From the NCBI RefSeq assembly GCF_011927835.1, contig NZ_JAATJH010000001.1:186001-250000 (forward strand): a stretch of DNA of 64,000 nucleotides, in the 5' to 3' direction. A program made the translations under genes and the position numbers. The first letter of the stretch is position 1, and each line of letters opens with the position of its first letter. This stretch comes from Neolewinella antarctica (GTDB lineage Bacteria; Bacteroidota; Bacteroidia; Chitinophagales; Saprospiraceae). Of this stretch, positions 34,904 through 45,194 are shown piece after piece. The notes beneath the pieces were generated by a model, which was given only the letters and a program-made list of their open reading frames with translations, did no database searches and was not told where the DNA came from.

Positions 34904-37900
34904 ATGCGCTACGTTGACAACACGCCCAAATCACAGGGTCTCTACACGCCCCACCTCGAATCCGATGCCTGCGGCACGGGCTTCGTCGCCAATCTGAGTG
35001 GTGAGGCAACGCACAAGATCGTCAGTGACGCGCTCACCATGCTCGTCGCCATGGAGCACCGCGGCGCCTGTGGTTGTGAACCGAACTCCGGTGACGGCGC
35101 AGGTATCCTCACGCAAATCCCACACGAGTTTTTCGTTAAAAAGCTAGGGTCGAAGGGGAAAACGTTGCCCGCTAGCGGAAAATACGGCGTCGGTATGCTT
35201 TTCATGCCGCGAGAGAAGCAACTCGCCGAGCGCTGCCTGTTCCTGTTCGAGGATTATGCGGATGAGATGGGCTTCGACCTGATCCACTACCGCAAGGTGC
35301 CGACCGACCACGAAGAAGTCGGACCGACCAGCCGCAGCGTCGAGCCGCGCTTCCAGCAAGTATTCGTGCAGCCGCGTACGGAAATGGAGCCGGCCGCACT
35401 GGAACGCCGCCTTTACATTTTGCGGAAGTTTGCGACCCACAAGATTCACTTGACGTTTCCGGAGACGCGCGACCAGTTTTACATCGCGAGCTTTAGCTAC
35501 AAAACAATCATCTATAAAGGACAGCTCACGACCTGGCAACTGCTGGGTTACTACACTGATTTGCAGGACATCGACTACAAATCCGCAATCGCCCTGGTCC
35601 ACAGCCGCTTTTCTACAAATACCGTTCCGAAATGGAAGCTAGCGCAACCCTTCCGGATGATTGCCCACAACGGGGAAATCAACACGATCCAGGGCAACGT
35701 GAACTGGTGGAAGTCAAAGGAAAGCCTGATTCGGGAGACGTCGAAGTTCACCGCGGATGAACTCGATAAGGTGTACCCCGTCTGCGGTACGGGGCTTTCT
35801 GATTCGGCCAACTTCGACAACGTGCTCGAATTTCTTACGCTCAACGGCGTCAGCATCCCGCACGCACTGATGATGATGGTGCCCGAGGCCTGGCAGCACG
35901 ACGAACTCATGCCGGACTACAAGCGCGCGTTTTACGAGTACACCAAAGGGTTGATGGAACCCTGGGACGGCCCCGCCTCCATCTGTTTCACCGACGGCAT
36001 CCTCGTCGGTGCGACGCTCGACCGCAACGGTTTGCGCCCCAGCCGCTGGTGCCTCATGGAAGACAACACCTTGATTGTTGCCTCGGAAGCGGGTGCCTTG
36101 CCGGTGGACCAGAGCAAAGTCGTTCAGAAAGGTCGCCTACAACCCGGGCGCATTCTCGTGGCTGACCTTCAGGAGCACCGCATCATTGGCGACGAAGAAC
36201 TCAAGGCGACGATTTGTAAACGCCTGCCTTACCGGGAGTGGCTGGACGAAAACCGGGTCCATATTGAAAAATTACCCCTCCGCCGCCGCGCTGGCGTGAG
36301 CATGGACGAGAAGACGCTTTTCCAACGCCTACAACTGTTCGGCTACACCAAGGAAGACCTCAACTTTTTGTTGGAGCCGATGATCAAGGGCAAGAAAGAC
36401 CCCATCGGGTCGATGGGGGCAGATACGCCACTCGCCGCGCTGAGCCTACAGAGCCAGCACGTGGCCAACTACTTCAAACAGCTATTCGCGCAAGTCACCA
36501 ATCCGCCGATCGACCCCATCCGGGAGCGGAGCGTGATGTCGCTCTACGCCATGCTGGGGGATACGGGTAACATAACCGAAGTAACTCCGGAGAACGCGAA
36601 AAACATCCACCTCGATTCTCCCGTGCTGACCAACAACCAGATGAAGTCGCTCAAGGAGCTCCACCATCCGGATTTCCGGTCGGGTTTCATCGACATCGTG
36701 TTCAAGACGGACGGCCAGGCCGGTCGCCTCCACGCCGCCATCGAACACATTAAGGCGCAGGCTGAGAGCATGGTCCGTTCCGGCTACAACATTTTAATCA
36801 TTTCCGACCGGGCCGCCAACAGTTCCAACGCACCCGTGCCCTCCCTGCTGGCTACCGGGGCGGTGCACCACCACCTGGTGGAGCTCGGTCTGCGGGCGAA
36901 AACAAGCATCGTCGTCGAGGCGGGCGACGTCAGGGAAACGCACCACTTCGCCACGTTGATTGGCTACGGTGCGAGTGCCATCAACCCCTACCTCACCTAC
37001 GCGGCCCTTTCCGACCTGCACAGCACCGGCGTATTCGACGAGGAGGAAATGGAACGAAAAGAAGTGCTGAAAATTTACCGCAAAGCCGTCGGCAAGGGAA
37101 TTTTGAAGATCATGTCGAAGATTGGTATCTCCACGCTGCAATCTTACCAGGGCGCACAGATTTTCGAGATTGTCGGCTTAAATCACAAAGTGGTCAACGA
37201 ATGCTTCCGTGGTTCCATCAGCCGTATCGAGGGTGTCGGCTACGATGGGTTGGCACTGGAAGTGCTGGTGCGTCACCGGCTTGCCTACCCCGACAAGCCC
37301 GTCGCAAACCCTAAGCTCGAAGTCGGTGGCGTGTACCAGTGGAAACGCCGCGGCGAAGCCCATACTTTCAACCCCAAAAGCATCCACTACCTCCAGATCG
37401 CCGCACGCAAGAACGATCCGGAAGCCTACGAAAAGTACAAAGACACGATTAACGACCAAACGCAGAAAGCCCTGACCCTACGGGGTTTGCTGGCCTTCCG
37501 GAAGGGAAACCCGATCCCCATCGAGGAGGTAGAACCGGCGGAGGACATCATGCGTCGTTTCGCTACCGGGGCCATGTCGTTCGGGTCGATTAGCTGGGAG
37601 GCACACACAACGCTTGCCATTGCCATGAACCGCATCGGCGCCAAATCAAACTCCGGCGAAGGGGGAGAGGATAGCATTCGGTACCAAGTCGACGAGAAGG
37701 GGCGCAACATGCGCTCGGCCATCAAGCAGGTGGCGTCAGGGCGGTTCGGCGTGACGAGTTACTACCTCACCAACGCCGATGAGATTCAGATTAAGATGGC
37801 GCAGGGTGCGAAGCCCGGCGAGGGCGGACAGTTGCCCGGCCACAAAGTCGACGACTGGATCGGTCGCGTGCGTAACTCTACGCCCGGGGTTGATTTGATC

Positions 37901-39451
37901 TCGCCGCCGCCCCACCACGATATCTATTCCATCGAGGATCTATCGCAGCTAATCTTCGATCTAAAAAACGCTAACCGGCGCGCGCGGATTAACGTCAAGC
38001 TGGTCTCCAAAGCAGGTGTGGGAATCATTGCTTCGGGCGTGGCGAAGGCCAAGGCCGACGCCATCCTGATCGCCGGCCACGACGGCGGAACGGGGGCATC
38101 CCCCCTGAGTTCCATCCGCCACGCCGGGCTTCCCTGGGAACTCGGCCTCGCCGAAACTCACCAGACCCTGGTACGGAATAAGTTACGCGACCGGGTCGTC
38201 CTGCAAACGGATGGCCAGATTCGCACCGGCCGTGACCTGGTCATCGCGACGCTACTTGGTGCGGAGGAATACGGAGTTGCCACCGCGGCCCTCGTTGTCG
38301 AAGGCTGCATCATGATGCGCAAGTGTCACGTGAATACTTGCCCCGTCGGCATTGCCACCCAGAACCCGGAACTACGCAAGCGCTTCACGGGAGACCCCGA
38401 CCACGTCATCAACTTCTTCCGCTTCCTGGCCGAGGACATGCGTAGCATCATGGCGGAGTTGGGTTACCGAACGATTACGGAGATGGTCGGCAAAGTCGAG
38501 CACCTCAAAGTAAACAGCGAGGCGGACCACTGGAAATACCGCGCCCTCGATCTGAGCCCGATCCTGTACAAAGAGATTGCGGACGAAACGGTCGGTGTGT
38601 ACCACAAAATCGATCAGGACCACGGGCTCGGCAACGTTCTCGATCGGCAACTGATCGCGCTGGCGAAACCCGCCCTGGAAGAAATCGAGCCCGTCACGGG
38701 GGAGTTCGCCATCATCAACACGGACCGGGCGGTCGGGACGATGCTATCCAACGAAATCAGCCGGCGGTTTCACGGCGAAGGCCTGCCCGACGGTACGATC
38801 AAGTATCACTTTCGCGGGTCGGCGGGTCAGACGTTCGGTGGCTTCGGTGCGAAAGGAATCGAATTTTTGCTGGAGGGGGAGTCGAATGACTACTTCGGTA
38901 AGGGCCTGAGTGGCGCCCGTTTGATCGTCGTCCCGGACCGGACTTCCAGATTCGACCCGCACGAAAACATCATTATCGGCAACGTTGCCTTCTACGGCGC
39001 GACTTCCGGGGAAGCCTACATCAAAGGCCAGGCCGGCGAGCGCTTTGCCGTCCGGAACTCCGGCGTTAAAGCGGTCGTCGAGGGCGTTGGCGATCACGGA
39101 TGTGAATACATGACCGGGGGGGTAGTCGTCGTCCTGGGGGCGTCGGGCAAGAACTTCGGTGCTGGAATGTCGGGAGGAATGGCGTACGTCTACGACGCGA
39201 AAAAAGACTTTGCGACGAAGATGAACGACGACATGGCGGACATCGAATTACTAAATGACTTCGATCGGCAACTACTGAAGCAAATGGTAGAAAACCACCG
39301 GGCGTACACGAGCTCCAAAACCGCGGTGGATATGCTCAAAAATTGGGAGCTTGAACTGGGTAATTTCGTCAAAGTTATGCCGCGCGATTATAAGCGCGTA
39401 CTCGCCGAGAAAGAAATGCAGCCCGACATTCAGATTGCCATTCCGGCCTAA
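34904..39451 (+). CDS. gltB: Glutamate synthase, large subunit
   Basis: GltB transfers the amide of glutamine to 2-oxoglutarate, giving two glutamates, using electrons from GltD. The glutaminase domain begins at Cys23 (ESDACGTGF), so a 22-residue propeptide should be removed. The central domain and the FMN-binding synthase domain (GAKSNSGEGGEDSIRYQ, ILIAGHDGGTGASPLSSI) are complete. The 3Fe-4S cysteines lie in MMRKCHVNTCPVGIATQ (~1140). The C-terminal GXGXG beta-helix domain (NVAFYGATSGEAYIKGQAGE) ends the protein. The 1515-aa length is normal. The start is ATG 34904; an earlier in-frame start adds only HLTCY-like residues. gltD follows after 104 nt. Confidence 0.97.
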   Translation: MRYVDNTPKSQGLYTPHLESDACGTGFVANLSGEATHKIVSDALTMLVAMEHRGACGCEPNSGDGAGILTQIPHEFFVKKLGSKGKTLPASGKYGVGMLFMPREKQLAERCLFLFEDYADEMGFDLIHYRKVPTDHEEVGPTSRSVEPRFQQVFVQPRTEMEPAALERRLYILRKFATHKIHLTFPETRDQFYIASFSYKTIIYKGQLTTWQLLGYYTDLQDIDYKSAIALVHSRFSTNTVPKWKLAQPFRMIAHNGEINTIQGNVNWWKSKESLIRETSKFTADELDKVYPVCGTGLSDSANFDNVLEFLTLNGVSIPHALMMMVPEAWQHDELMPDYKRAFYEYTKGLMEPWDGPASICFTDGILVGATLDRNGLRPSRWCLMEDNTLIVASEAGALPVDQSKVVQKGRLQPGRILVADLQEHRIIGDEELKATICKRLPYREWLDENRVHIEKLPLRRRAGVSMDEKTLFQRLQLFGYTKEDLNFLLEPMIKGKKDPIGSMGADTPLAALSLQSQHVANYFKQLFAQVTNPPIDPIRERSVMSLYAMLGDTGNITEVTPENAKNIHLDSPVLTNNQMKSLKELHHPDFRSGFIDIVFKTDGQAGRLHAAIEHIKAQAESMVRSGYNILIISDRAANSSNAPVPSLLATGAVHHHLVELGLRAKTSIVVEAGDVRETHHFATLIGYGASAINPYLTYAALSDLHSTGVFDEEEMERKEVLKIYRKAVGKGILKIMSKIGISTLQSYQGAQIFEIVGLNHKVVNECFRGSISRIEGVGYDGLALEVLVRHRLAYPDKPVANPKLEVGGVYQWKRRGEAHTFNPKSIHYLQIAARKNDPEAYEKYKDTINDQTQKALTLRGLLAFRKGNPIPIEEVEPAEDIMRRFATGAMSFGSISWEAHTTLAIAMNRIGAKSNSGEGGEDSIRYQVDEKGRNMRSAIKQVASGRFGVTSYYLTNADEIQIKMAQGAKPGEGGQLPGHKVDDWIGRVRNSTPGVDLISPPPHHDIYSIEDLSQLIFDLKNANRRARINVKLVSKAGVGIIASGVAKAKADAILIAGHDGGTGASPLSSIRHAGLPWELGLAETHQTLVRNKLRDRVVLQTDGQIRTGRDLVIATLLGAEEYGVATAALVVEGCIMMRKCHVNTCPVGIATQNPELRKRFTGDPDHVINFFRFLAEDMRSIMAELGYRTITEMVGKVEHLKVNSEADHWKYRALDLSPILYKEIADETVGVYHKIDQDHGLGNVLDRQLIALAKPALEEIEPVTGEFAIINTDRAVGTMLSNEISRRFHGEGLPDGTIKYHFRGSAGQTFGGFGAKGIEFLLEGESNDYFGKGLSGARLIVVPDRTSRFDPHENIIIGNVAFYGATSGEAYIKGQAGERFAVRNSGVKAVVEGVGDHGCEYMTGGVVVVLGASGKNFGAGMSGGMAYVYDAKKDFATKMNDDMADIELLNDFDRQLLKQMVENHRAYTSSKTAVDMLKNWELELGNFVKVMPRDYKRVLAEKEMQPDIQIAIPA

Positions 39452-39555
39452 TTTAATCCAAGCTACCAGTCGGTATTCATCACGTGACCTGGTGAATACG
39501 CCAGCGTAGCGAGTGGGAAACCTCACCTGAGATTCAGGACATAAAACAACTAACC

Positions 39556-41034
39556 ATGCCTAAGCACAGCGGATTTTTGCGTACCACCCGGGAACTTCCC
39601 GGCAAGCGACCCATCAGTGAGCGTAAACTCGACTGGAAGGAGTTGTACGAACCGATGGCGGAGGAGAAAACGATCTCCCAGGCGAGCCGCTGTATGGATT
39701 GCGGGGTGCCCTTCTGCCACAACGGCTGCCCGCTGGGTAACATCATCCCCGAGTTCAACGATGCCGTTTACGATGAAGACTGGCTACTGGCTTATGAGAT
39801 ATTGAGTGAGACGAATAATTTCCCAGAATTCACGGGGCGAATCTGCCCCGCTCCCTGTGAGACGGCTTGCGTCCTGGGCATCAACCAGCCACCCGTCGCC
39901 ATCGAGCACATCGAGAAAAGCATCATCGAAGAAGCCTTTAAACGCGGGTACGCCCGGCCCGCGCCGCCGACGTCCCGCACGGGTAAAAAGGTGGCCGTCG
40001 TGGGCTCCGGTCCGGCGGGGCTGGCCGCCGCCGCGCAGCTCAACAAAGCCGGCCACAGCGTTACGGTGTACGAACGCAACAGCCGCATCGGCGGGCTACT
40101 GCGGTACGGCATTCCCGATTTCAAGCTGGAAAAGGAGGTAATCGACCGCCGCATCGAGCTAATGGCCGCGGAGGGCATCACTTTTACAGTGAACGCTGAC
40201 GTCGGGGGTAACGTCGACGTGAAGCAACTCATGCGGGACACGGACGCCATCGTCCTGGCCGGTGGATCGACCGTCCCGCGCGATATTCCGGCTCTGGGTC
40301 GGCAATTTCAGGGCGTTCATTTTGCGATGGAGTTCCTGGAACAAAACAATAAGCGCGTAGCGGGCGACGACCTGACCGGACTGGCCGAAATTCACGCGAA
40401 GGGTAGAAACGTAGTCGTTATCGGCGGCGGTGACACTGGAGCGGACTGCGTCGGAACGAGTAATCGCCACGGAGCCAAGTCCGTCACCCAAATAGAGATC
40501 ATGGCCATGCCCCCCACCGAGCGGGACGTAAACAACTGGCCGAACTGGCCGATGGTCCTGCGTACTTCTACTTCCCACGAGGAGGGTTGCGAACGGGAGT
40601 TTGCCGTGCTGACCGAAGAATTTCTCGGTGACGAAGAGGGGAAACTCAGGGCCATCCGCACGGTCAACATTCGCTGGGGAAAGGACCAGACGGGTAAAAA
40701 TAAGTTCGTCAAGATTCCGGATACGGAGCGGGAAATCCCGTGCGAAATCTTGCTCATCGCCGCCGGCTTTATGCACCCCCAGCACGAGGGTCTACTGGAC
40801 AAACTGGGCGTCGGACTGGATAGCCGCCGGAACGTGGCGGCAAGTCCGGAGCACAATTACCAGACGAGCGTCCCCAAAGTTTTCGCCGCCGGCGATATGC
40901 GCCGGGGCCAGAGCTTGGTGGTCTGGGCCATCAGTGAGGGGCGGGAATGCGCCCGGTCGGTCGATGCCTTCTTAATGGGTGGGGAATCTGTCCTGGAGCG
41001 AAAAGACGGTGGCCGGCTGGCGTTGCAAGTTTAG
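39556..41034 (+). CDS. gltD: Glutamate synthase, small subunit
   Basis: GltD is the FAD/NADPH subunit that passes electrons through 4Fe-4S clusters to GltB. N-terminal cysteines lie in [17 protein letters not shown] (~residue 47) and [12 protein letters not shown] (~95). The FAD motif is [19 protein letters not shown] (~150) and the NADPH motif [14 protein letters not shown] (~290); [17 protein letters not shown] closes the FAD site. The length of 492 aa is normal. The 104-nt gap after gltB contains a loose stem (TATTCATCAC/GTGAATA), and the two genes are surely co-expressed. The start is ATG 39556. Confidence 0.97.
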   Translation: MPKHSGFLRTTRELPGKRPISERKLDWKELYEPMAEEKTISQASRCMDCGVPFCHNGCPLGNIIPEFNDAVYDEDWLLAYEILSETNNFPEFTGRICPAPCETACVLGINQPPVAIEHIEKSIIEEAFKRGYARPAPPTSRTGKKVAVVGSGPAGLAAAAQLNKAGHSVTVYERNSRIGGLLRYGIPDFKLEKEVIDRRIELMAAEGITFTVNADVGGNVDVKQLMRDTDAIVLAGGSTVPRDIPALGRQFQGVHFAMEFLEQNNKRVAGDDLTGLAEIHAKGRNVVVIGGGDTGADCVGTSNRHGAKSVTQIEIMAMPPTERDVNNWPNWPMVLRTSTSHEEGCEREFAVLTEEFLGDEEGKLRAIRTVNIRWGKDQTGKNKFVKIPDTEREIPCEILLIAAGFMHPQHEGLLDKLGVGLDSRRNVAASPEHNYQTSVPKVFAAGDMRRGQSLVVWAISEGRECARSVDAFLMGGESVLERKDGGRLALQV

Positions 41035-41074
41035 GGGGACCTACGGCGAAACTTTTCCTACGTAAAATTCCCCT

Positions 41075-41090
41075 GCACCCGCGACCGCGC
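41075..41090 (+). repeat. Dispersed repeat R, copy 9 (A form)
   Basis: GCACCCGCGACCGCGC, 16 core bases, in the spacer between gltD and the helix-hairpin-helix gene. Confidence 0.85.
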
Positions 41091-41155
41091 AACTCAAACA
41101 ACACGCTCGAAAATTATCGGTTATTTACGTGGCGATTCAAACAACGTATGGAACT

Positions 41156-41163
41156 TATCTTTA
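41156..41163 (+). promoter_or_regulatory. Probable -7 box, leaderless arrangement
   Basis: TATCTTTA, one base from TAnnTTTG, ends 4 nt before ATG 41168. Confidence 0.5.
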
Positions 41164-41167
41164 AGCC

Positions 41168-43276
41168 ATGCGCCTACCGACGTTACTCGTGCTCCTTTAC
41201 TGCTTGTCAACTTCTCTGCTTGCGCAAATAGATTCCTCCAGCGTTGACGACCCGACCGATCTACTGGAACAACTGATCGAAGACGAAGCAACCAACGGCG
41301 GCGAGGAAACGGACGAATTCGAGTTCAACGCCGCCTTTGACATCCTGCAGGCCTACGTAAAACGACCGCTGGACCTCAACCGCGCGACGTACGACGAGTT
41401 ACTCGAAATGCTCCTGCTGACGCCGATCCAGATCAACCAGCTGCTCGACTACCGGGAGCGGATGGGCGGTTTCATCAGTCAGTTCGAACTGCAGGTGATC
41501 CCAAGTATCGATCTGGCCACGATCCGCCGCATCTTACCCTACGTACGGGTGGGGAATGGCGAACTCGATGACGCAAAGATTTCTTTGAAAAGAATGCTGG
41601 CCGAAGGCGATCGGGAGCTCTACGTGCGCTGGCAGCGAAGACTGGAGCGCGGTCGCGGGTACAAGCTTGGTCCGGATGACGGGCGCAGTTTTTACCTGGG
41701 TAGCCCAGACAGAATTTACACCCGCTTCCGGCAGAAGTACGGCACGAAAATGAGCTTCGGCGTGACCGCCGAAAAAGATCCCGGTGAAGCATTTTTTTCG
41801 GAAAACAACGCAAAACGTGGGTTCGACTACTACAGCGCGCACTTCTACCTTAAAGACATTAACCGCCGCGTCAAGGCCGTCGCCGTTGGGGACTACACCG
41901 TGAGTTTCGGGCAGGGGCTCATCCTCTACACGGGGTTCGGTTTTGGCAAGAGTGCCCAGACGACAAACGTCGCCAGGGGAGGGCAGACGCTGCGGCCGTA
42001 CACGAGCGTGAGCGAGTTCAACTTTCTGCGGGGAGTAGCCACCACTTTAGCCTTTGGCCCCAAAGTAGAACTGACCGTATTCGGTAGCCGGCGCGGGCGG
42101 ACGGCTAATCTCGTTTCTCCGCTGGACACGCTGGAGCTCGATCAAGACTTCCTCGGCGTCACGTCGCTCAACACAACCGGCCTGAACCGCACCCCCGGCG
42201 AGGTGGAAGACCGCAATTCCGTGTTTCAAACCAGTTACGGCGCTAGCCTGCGCTACGTTCCCAACCAGCGATTATCACTCGGATTCAACCTCCTGGGCGA
42301 AAGCCTGAGCCGCCCGCTGGAACTGCGGCAACGGCTGTACAACCGATTCTACTTCCGGGGCACGGACCTGCAAAACGCCAGTGTAGACTATCGGTACCGC
42401 TACCGGAACTTTACGCTGTTCGGGGAAGTGGCCGGCTCGGACAACGGTGCCACGGCCATGCTGCACGGACTGATGGTCGGGCTCAATCGTTACGCAGACT
42501 TCAGCATCGTTTACCGCAACTACGACTTCGATTACCAAACACTCAACGCGCGGCCGTTCGGGGAGCGGAGTGGCGGACGCAACGAAGAAGGTCTCTATTT
42601 CGGCGTGGAAGTGCGTCCGGGAAAAGACTGGCGGGTCAATGCGTACTACGATATCTTCCGGTTTCCGTACTTCAGCTTCCAGGTGAACGGTCCGGACGCG
42701 GGGCATGAGTACCGCTTGCGCGTTAGCTACAGCCAGAAGCGAAAGTTAGATAGTTACGTAGAAGTCCGGTCCGAAACCCGGGGCGTGAATGGTATTCCGG
42801 TCGAGTTCAGTAATCTGGACGCAATCGTACCCAGGACGCGCTTCCAGGGCCGCCTGCACTTTGGCTACACGTTGAGTCGACAACTCCAGTGGCGCAGCCG
42901 CTTCGATTTCGGTTTTACGGACGTCGAGCGGGAGGAGCGGCAACGCGGCTTTACTATTCTCCAGGACTTAATCTACAAGCCCCTCGGCCCGTGGAGCATC
43001 ACCGGCCGCTTCGCCGTGTTCGATACGGACGGATTCGACGTGCGCTTCTACCAGTACGAAAACGGGCTGCTCTACAATGCACGCATTATTCCACTTTACG
43101 GGCGGGGGACGCGCACTTTTCTTTTGGTGCGCTACAAAGGCATTCGTAAACTGACGCTGGAGGCGCGTGTCGCACAGACCTTTTTCACGGATGGGCGCGA
43201 GGTGGGTACGGGGCTGGAAGCCACTGGAGGGAGTAGCCGGACCGACGTTGGCGCGCAGGTGGTGTGGCGGTTTTGA
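41168..43276 (+). CDS. Helix-hairpin-helix protein with outer-membrane beta-barrel
   Basis: This is a 702-aa exported protein. A signal peptide (PTLLVLLYCLSTSLLAQ) is followed by an acidic stretch. Next comes a ComEA-like helix-hairpin-helix region (residues ~58-125) with PLDLNRATYDELLEMLLLTP and INQLLDYRERMGGFISQFEL. The remaining ~550 residues alternate in aromatic/polar strands (FSIVYRNYDFDYQTL, LHFGYTLSRQLQWRSRFDF) and end in VGAQVVWRF, as expected for an outer-membrane barrel. Such HhH-barrel proteins are widespread in Bacteroidota but uncharacterised; DNA binding during uptake is a possible but unproved role. A repeat R copy lies in its coding sequence as ERGRGY. Confidence 0.82.
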   Translation: MRLPTLLVLLYCLSTSLLAQIDSSSVDDPTDLLEQLIEDEATNGGEETDEFEFNAAFDILQAYVKRPLDLNRATYDELLEMLLLTPIQINQLLDYRERMGGFISQFELQVIPSIDLATIRRILPYVRVGNGELDDAKISLKRMLAEGDRELYVRWQRRLERGRGYKLGPDDGRSFYLGSPDRIYTRFRQKYGTKMSFGVTAEKDPGEAFFSENNAKRGFDYYSAHFYLKDINRRVKAVAVGDYTVSFGQGLILYTGFGFGKSAQTTNVARGGQTLRPYTSVSEFNFLRGVATTLAFGPKVELTVFGSRRGRTANLVSPLDTLELDQDFLGVTSLNTTGLNRTPGEVEDRNSVFQTSYGASLRYVPNQRLSLGFNLLGESLSRPLELRQRLYNRFYFRGTDLQNASVDYRYRYRNFTLFGEVAGSDNGATAMLHGLMVGLNRYADFSIVYRNYDFDYQTLNARPFGERSGGRNEEGLYFGVEVRPGKDWRVNAYYDIFRFPYFSFQVNGPDAGHEYRLRVSYSQKRKLDSYVEVRSETRGVNGIPVEFSNLDAIVPRTRFQGRLHFGYTLSRQLQWRSRFDFGFTDVEREERQRGFTILQDLIYKPLGPWSITGRFAVFDTDGFDVRFYQYENGLLYNARIIPLYGRGTRTFLLVRYKGIRKLTLEARVAQTFFTDGREVGTGLEATGGSSRTDVGAQVVWRF
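41647..41662 (-). repeat. Dispersed repeat R, copy 10 (one mismatch, in CDS)
   Basis: GCGCGGTCGCGGGTAC on the plus strand, one base from the core, read as RGRGY in the helix-hairpin-helix gene. Confidence 0.65.
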
Positions 43277-43356
43277 GATGTAAGATCTCCGTTAATCTTT
43301 CATTAATTGTGGCGGAAGGTTTAGTAGCGTGAGTAGGGAGGATCGGGTTTATGGAT

Positions 43357-43456
43357 CACAAAAGGCACAAAAGAAGACAGAAGCACAAAAGGCTGGTGTA
43401 GCTGCCTTGATCGCGAAGTAAATTCTGTGTTTTCTTTCCCTTTTGTGCTTTATGTG
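43357..43456. repeat. Long imperfect hairpin of CACAAAAG type
   Basis: CACAAAAGGCACAAAAG (43357-43373) pairs with CTTTTGTGCTTTATGTG (43440-43456) with one mismatch and one G-U. Further pairing (GAAGACAGAA with TTCTGTGTTTTC) lies inside. It is intergenic, after the barrel gene, and may act as a terminator. Confidence 0.65.
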
Positions 43457-43560
43457 TTGAAAAAAACTTGTGTTTTCTTATCCGCATAGTACTTGCCATA
43501 ATGGATTAGCCGGAGAACAACTTAAGGCAAATATCACTTCTCCCACCAAGATATACCCAC

Positions 43561-44991
43561 ATGAAATATACGCACGATCTCATCGTCATCGGCGCCGGCG
43601 CGGCTGGCCTCGGCGCGGCCGGTTTTGGCTCCACCATCGGCCTGAAAGCTGCTTTAATTGACAAATCCGCCAAGAATTTCGGCGGTGACTGCCTGAACTA
43701 CGGATGTATACCGAGTAAAGCGTTGTTGCACGTCGCCAGCCAGTTTGCCGGGGCGAAGGCGGCGACGGACTTTGGGCTCCGGGTGGACGGTAAAGCCGAC
43801 TTTAAAAAGGTAATGGCGTACGTGCACCAACAGCAGGACGTTATTCGCGCGCTGGAAACGCCGGAGCAGTTCGCCAAAAATTACGGGACGGACACCATCG
43901 TCGGGACGGCGGAGTTGACGGGGGACCGCGAAGTGACCGTCAACGGGAGAAAACTAACCGCGCGGAAGATCGTACTGGCGACGGGCTCGGTTCCCAGACA
44001 GTTAGACGTGCCCGGGGCGGACCTAGTAAAACAGTGGGATAACGAATCCATTTTCTGGGAGCTGGAGGAGCTACCGGAAAAGTTACTGATCGTCGGTGGC
44101 GGACCGATCAGCTGCGAGCTTTCACAGGCGTTCGCGCGGCTGGGTAGCCAGGTAACCTTGCTGGTGCGGGGCGAGCGGATTTTGGATAAGGACCCCGACA
44201 TTATGGGGAATATTTTGGCGGAGCGCTTACGCCACGACGGGGTCGATATTCAGTTCGAGACGGAGGTAGCGAGTTTTACCTCCGCCACGCAGGCGGAACT
44301 CAAGCATGGTAAGTCGTTGGAGTTTAGTCACATACTGGTGGCGATCGGCCGTAGCGTGCGGACGAAAGGCATCGGCCTGGAAAACGCTGGGGTTGAAGTC
44401 AAGGACGGGAAGATCGTCGCCGACGCCTATTACCGTACGACCAACAAAAATATCTTCGCCATCGGCGATGCCTACGGGCGGGAGATGTTCAGCCACGGTG
44501 CGGAGAAACACAATACGGATCTGTGGATCAACCTGCTCAGCCCGGTCGACATTAAGCACAAGCTCAATAAGTTTACCTGGGTTACGTTCACCGATCCGGA
44601 AATCGCCCAGTTCGGACTGACTAAGGAGCAGTTGGACGAGCAAGGAATCAACTACGAAACCATCGAGCAACCCCTCGAACACGATGACCGGGCGGTGGCG
44701 GCGGATTTTCAGTACGGCCACCTCATCTTATACGTCAAAAAGGGATTGTTCGGCGGTGGCAAATTACTCGGTGGCTGCATGGCGGCTCCCGCGGCGGGGG
44801 AGATGATTCAGGAGTTGCATTTATTGCAGACACTCGGGAAGAAGTATAGTAAGCTGACGAATAAAATCTACGCTTACCCCGTGGCTAGTCGGATCAATCA
44901 GAAGGCGGCGCGGGACCGGGCGGCGGGGCAGTTGGAATCGCCGGTGGTGGCGCGTGGTTTGCGGGCGGCTTTTCGGTTGCAGCATCGCTAG
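43561..44991 (+). CDS. Class I pyridine nucleotide-disulfide oxidoreductase, MerA-like
   Basis: This is a 476-aa FAD flavoenzyme. The FAD motif is DLIVIGAGAAGLGAAGFG, the redox disulfide is GGDCLNYGCIPSKAL (Cys ~45 and ~50), and the NAD(P) motif is LLIVGGGPISCELSQAFARLG. The second FAD motif, NIFAIGDAYG, is also present. The C-terminal segment that holds the His-Glu pair in lipoamide dehydrogenase reads KIYAYPVASRINQKAA here, with Tyr and Arg instead. It is therefore not an ordinary lipoamide dehydrogenase; MerA-like or other disulfide reductases are closer. There is no N-terminal HMA domain and no mer operon. The substrate is unknown. Confidence 0.85.
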   Translation: MKYTHDLIVIGAGAAGLGAAGFGSTIGLKAALIDKSAKNFGGDCLNYGCIPSKALLHVASQFAGAKAATDFGLRVDGKADFKKVMAYVHQQQDVIRALETPEQFAKNYGTDTIVGTAELTGDREVTVNGRKLTARKIVLATGSVPRQLDVPGADLVKQWDNESIFWELEELPEKLLIVGGGPISCELSQAFARLGSQVTLLVRGERILDKDPDIMGNILAERLRHDGVDIQFETEVASFTSATQAELKHGKSLEFSHILVAIGRSVRTKGIGLENAGVEVKDGKIVADAYYRTTNKNIFAIGDAYGREMFSHGAEKHNTDLWINLLSPVDIKHKLNKFTWVTFTDPEIAQFGLTKEQLDEQGINYETIEQPLEHDDRAVAADFQYGHLILYVKKGLFGGGKLLGGCMAAPAAGEMIQELHLLQTLGKKYSKLTNKIYAYPVASRINQKAARDRAAGQLESPVVARGLRAAFRLQHR

Positions 44992-45128
44992 TTTTGGGGT
45001 GCTTCCGGTATCGCTCCGCGGTTTTCCAGAGGAGGTGGGAAGAGGGAAAAGAAGAGAGAAGAGGTTTTGGCGATGTAGTATTTGGGTGCTTTCTTAATGT
45101 TTTGGCTTCAATGCTGCTATTGGCGGTT

Positions 45129-45145
45129 GGCGCGGCCGCGGGTGC
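45129..45145 (-). repeat. Dispersed repeat R, copy 11 (centre G)
   Basis: Reverse complement reads GCACCCGCGGCCGCGCC, differing only at the variable central base. It lies in the 203-bp spacer between convergent genes. Confidence 0.8.
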
Positions 45146-45194
45146 GAGGAGAAGTGGTTAGGAGAAAAGTCGAGAAAGCATACCAGCAGTATTC

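Noticed and set aside
43561-44991. Mercury resistance (merA)
   Set aside because: No HMA domain, C-terminal Cys pair or mer neighbours; only the overall fold matches.
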